Assembly (NCBI RefSeq): GCF_002835935.1
Contig: NZ_PJCF01000008.1
Span: forward strand, 62,001-126,000
DNA length: 64,000 nt
Reading direction: 5' to 3'
From: Paraglaciecola sp. MB-3u-78
GTDB lineage: Bacteria > Pseudomonadota > Gammaproteobacteria > Enterobacterales > Alteromonadaceae
Numbering within the stretch: position 1 is the first letter of the stretch; every line of letters starts with the position of its first letter. Position numbers and translations under genes: made by a program. Below are positions 62,524 to 64,000 of the stretch, in pieces. Below the pieces are notes generated by a model, which was not told the DNA's origin, did not search any database, and saw nothing but the letters and a program-made list of their open reading frames with translations.

Positions 62524-64000
62524 CTAAGGGGTATTCCTTTGGTAAGATAATTAAAATTCCTAAACCACCTAAATCCGATGCAAACGCACTGATTTGACCA
62601 TGATGGCCCTCAATAATTTTTTTACAAATAGACAAACCTAGCCCACTGCCCCCCGTGTCTCTATTTCTAGAGTCTTCTACACGAAAAAGATATTCAAACA
62701 AATGAGGCAGGTCGTCTTTCTCGACACCTAAACCATTGTCTTCGATTCGAAGATGAAATTCCTTGGTATCCTGTGACAGCTCTACGGTTATTTTTAACGT
62801 ATCCCCTTCACTGGCATATTTGATACCATTGGTAATTATATTACCCAACAATTGCCTTAACCGTTTTATGTCAGCAAATACGATTGCTTTATCAGGTAAA
62901 GCAACAAATTTCACCTCAATACCATTTTCAAGTAACAAGGTGTGATAGTGCTCAGCTTCTTCAGATAATAAGGTAATAAGATCCACATAATCTTTACGAT
63001 AATGCATAGTACCTAAATCATTTCTGGTCAGTTCGTGTAAGTCATCTAACAATTGTTCGAGTTGTGCAATCTCTTCACTCAAAGACTGGATACGCTCTAA
63101 CGTTAAAGGCCTTACACCATCCAGCATAGCTTCCATTTCCCCTTTAAGTATGGCAACGGGTGTGCGCAGTTCATGGGAAATATCGGCTAACCAACGTTTT
63201 CTAGCTTGTTCATTCTGCTCTAAGGTGGCAGCCAGTTCGTTAAAATCACGGGTTAATTGAGCAAATTCATCTTTTCTTTTTAAATCAATACGTTGCTGAT
63301 AATCGCCAAAGGTAAGTTTACTCATTGCCGCCGTCAAAAGTTTGATTGGTTTGACAAAATGTGCGGCCAAAGGCATCGCAATTAGCATGGCGACCAGCAC
63401 CAATCCCAGGGCAATCAACAAAATATATCGTTGTTGTTCTTTAACAAAATTCAATTCATAACCGGCGGTTAACTGATCACGTTTAGATACAGCTAAAAAG
63501 CCTATTATTTGTTTCTCATCAAGGATATCAATGTAACTAAAGCTTAAATCCGCAGAGTATAGGCCCGCTATCAACGTTTTATCAACGTCTAGTAAAGCAT
63601 AACTAACTTCGAACGCAGGTGGACCACCTCTGCTATGTGGGGGGCCATTGGGTAGACCTTGTTCACGTATTGGATGACCGTTACTCTGAGGTTGATTTTG
63701 CCCCATATCTGGGCGCGGTCCTCTGGGTCGGCTAGGCGGTCGGTTCCCTTGTGCTGGACTAAATTCTGAATCAACTAAGCCCCTATCGATAATTTTCTTG
63801 AAACCTCTATGGTTTTTACTAATGTTTTGCCAAGACCCTTCTTTTTGATAGAGTTCGGCCAATGAAGAGGCGACACCACTGAGCGCTTTAAGCTCGCGCT
63901 CATTCACGTAATCGATCATGCCTTTGCCAATGCTCCATTGCATGACAAGCACTTGAGTAACCACTAACACCACACTAGTGAGGAAAAAAATAGTGATGAG
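62516..64000 (-). CDS. baeS: Sensor histidine kinase BaeS-like (start beyond the window)
   Basis: The frame stays open to base 64000, reading ITIFFLTSVVLVVTQVLVMQW as the first membrane helix, so the start lies beyond the window; a GTG at 63973 is internal. A periplasmic region of about 130 residues follows with a Pro/Gly/Arg-rich insert (PPSRPRGPRPDMGQNQPQSN), then a second helix, a HAMP domain (AHFVKPIKLLTAAMSKL), the H box (WLADISHELRTPVAILKGEME), N box (RLRQLLGNIITNGIKYA) and G boxes (EDNGLGVEKDDLPHLFEYLF; GGSGLGLSICK). It is the partner of baeR. Confidence 0.9.
   Translation of the reverse strand, partial: LITIFFLTSVVLVVTQVLVMQWSIGKGMIDYVNERELKALSGVASSLAELYQKEGSWQNISKNHRGFKKIIDRGLVDSEFSPAQGNRPPSRPRGPRPDMGQNQPQSNGHPIREQGLPNGPPHSRGGPPAFEVSYALLDVDKTLIAGLYSADLSFSYIDILDEKQIIGFLAVSKRDQLTAGYELNFVKEQQRYILLIALGLVLVAMLIAMPLAAHFVKPIKLLTAAMSKLTFGDYQQRIDLKRKDEFAQLTRDFNELAATLEQNEQARKRWLADISHELRTPVAILKGEMEAMLDGVRPLTLERIQSLSEEIAQLEQLLDDLHELTRNDLGTMHYRKDYVDLITLLSEEAEHYHTLLLENGIEVKFVALPDKAIVFADIKRLRQLLGNIITNGIKYASEGDTLKITVELSQDTKEFHLRIEDNGLGVEKDDLPHLFEYLFRVEDSRNRDTGGSGLGLSICKKIIEGHHGQISAFASDLGGLGILIILPKEYPLDD

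Overview
The window reads as a chromosomal piece of a marine gammaproteobacterium of the order Alteromonadales; a Glaciecola/Paraglaciecola-like member of Alteromonadaceae is my best guess (inference). The grounds are the moderately AT-rich sequence, three TonB-dependent receptors, a Vibrio/Shewanella-type TonB2 system with TtpC, a GlyGly-CTERM protease, the PrsK/PrsR pair of PEP-CTERM systems, and housekeeping proteins (SrmB, HemW, RdgB, OxyR, Ppk, Ppx, BaeSR) of clear gammaproteobacterial type. I see no rRNA, tRNA, CRISPR array, intact insertion sequence or prophage.

Layout. 1-12 kb is a loose accessory stretch: a truncated TonB-dependent receptor at the left edge, a second complete receptor, small enzymes, and an unusual density of decayed genes (a frameshifted cupin gene, two copies of an AraC-fragment/DUF6624 module of which one is collapsed by an internal deletion, a LytTR regulator whose first codons are cut off by a frameshift, and a possible acyltransferase remnant beside it). 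12-19 kb carries a fasciclin protein, a large secreted metzincin-type protease with a GlyGly-CTERM tail, and an SNF2/SWIM helicase. 19.5-26 kb is a cytochrome c oxidase operon (subunit II fused to two cytochrome c domains, subunit I, two tandem subunit III-like proteins, subunit IV), followed on the other strand by a small membrane protein and heme O synthase. 26-31 kb holds srmB, a TonB_C-domain periplasmic protein, and rdgB-hemW. 31-41 kb holds a DUF2884 protein, two Lcl/DUF1566 proteins, the PrsR-PrsK pair with a FabH-like ketosynthase, a 266-bp MITE-like element, and an ECF sigma / anti-sigma / coiled-coil operon. oxyR follows.

The most coherent system is the right-hand 20 kb (42.4-61.7 kb). 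It contains a complete TonB2-type energizer operon (DUF3450, TtpC, ExbB, ExbD, TonB, TPR), a TonB-dependent receptor, a large lipoprotein made of two tandem copies of one ~420-residue module, an OprP/OprO-like porin, a Pit phosphate transporter with its PhoU-like partner, and ppk-ppx. Four independent sites in this stretch match the PhoB operator (7-mer CTGTCAT repeated every 11 bp): upstream of the TonB2 operon (four consecutive half-sites), the lipoprotein-receptor unit, the porin, and ppk-ppx. This suggests one phosphate-starvation regulon that includes its own dedicated TonB energizer, and hence TonB-dependent uptake of a phosphorus-containing substrate feeding polyphosphate metabolism. 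The promoter pattern is read directly from the sequence; the substrate is unknown.

The window ends inside baeS, whose start lies beyond base 64000.
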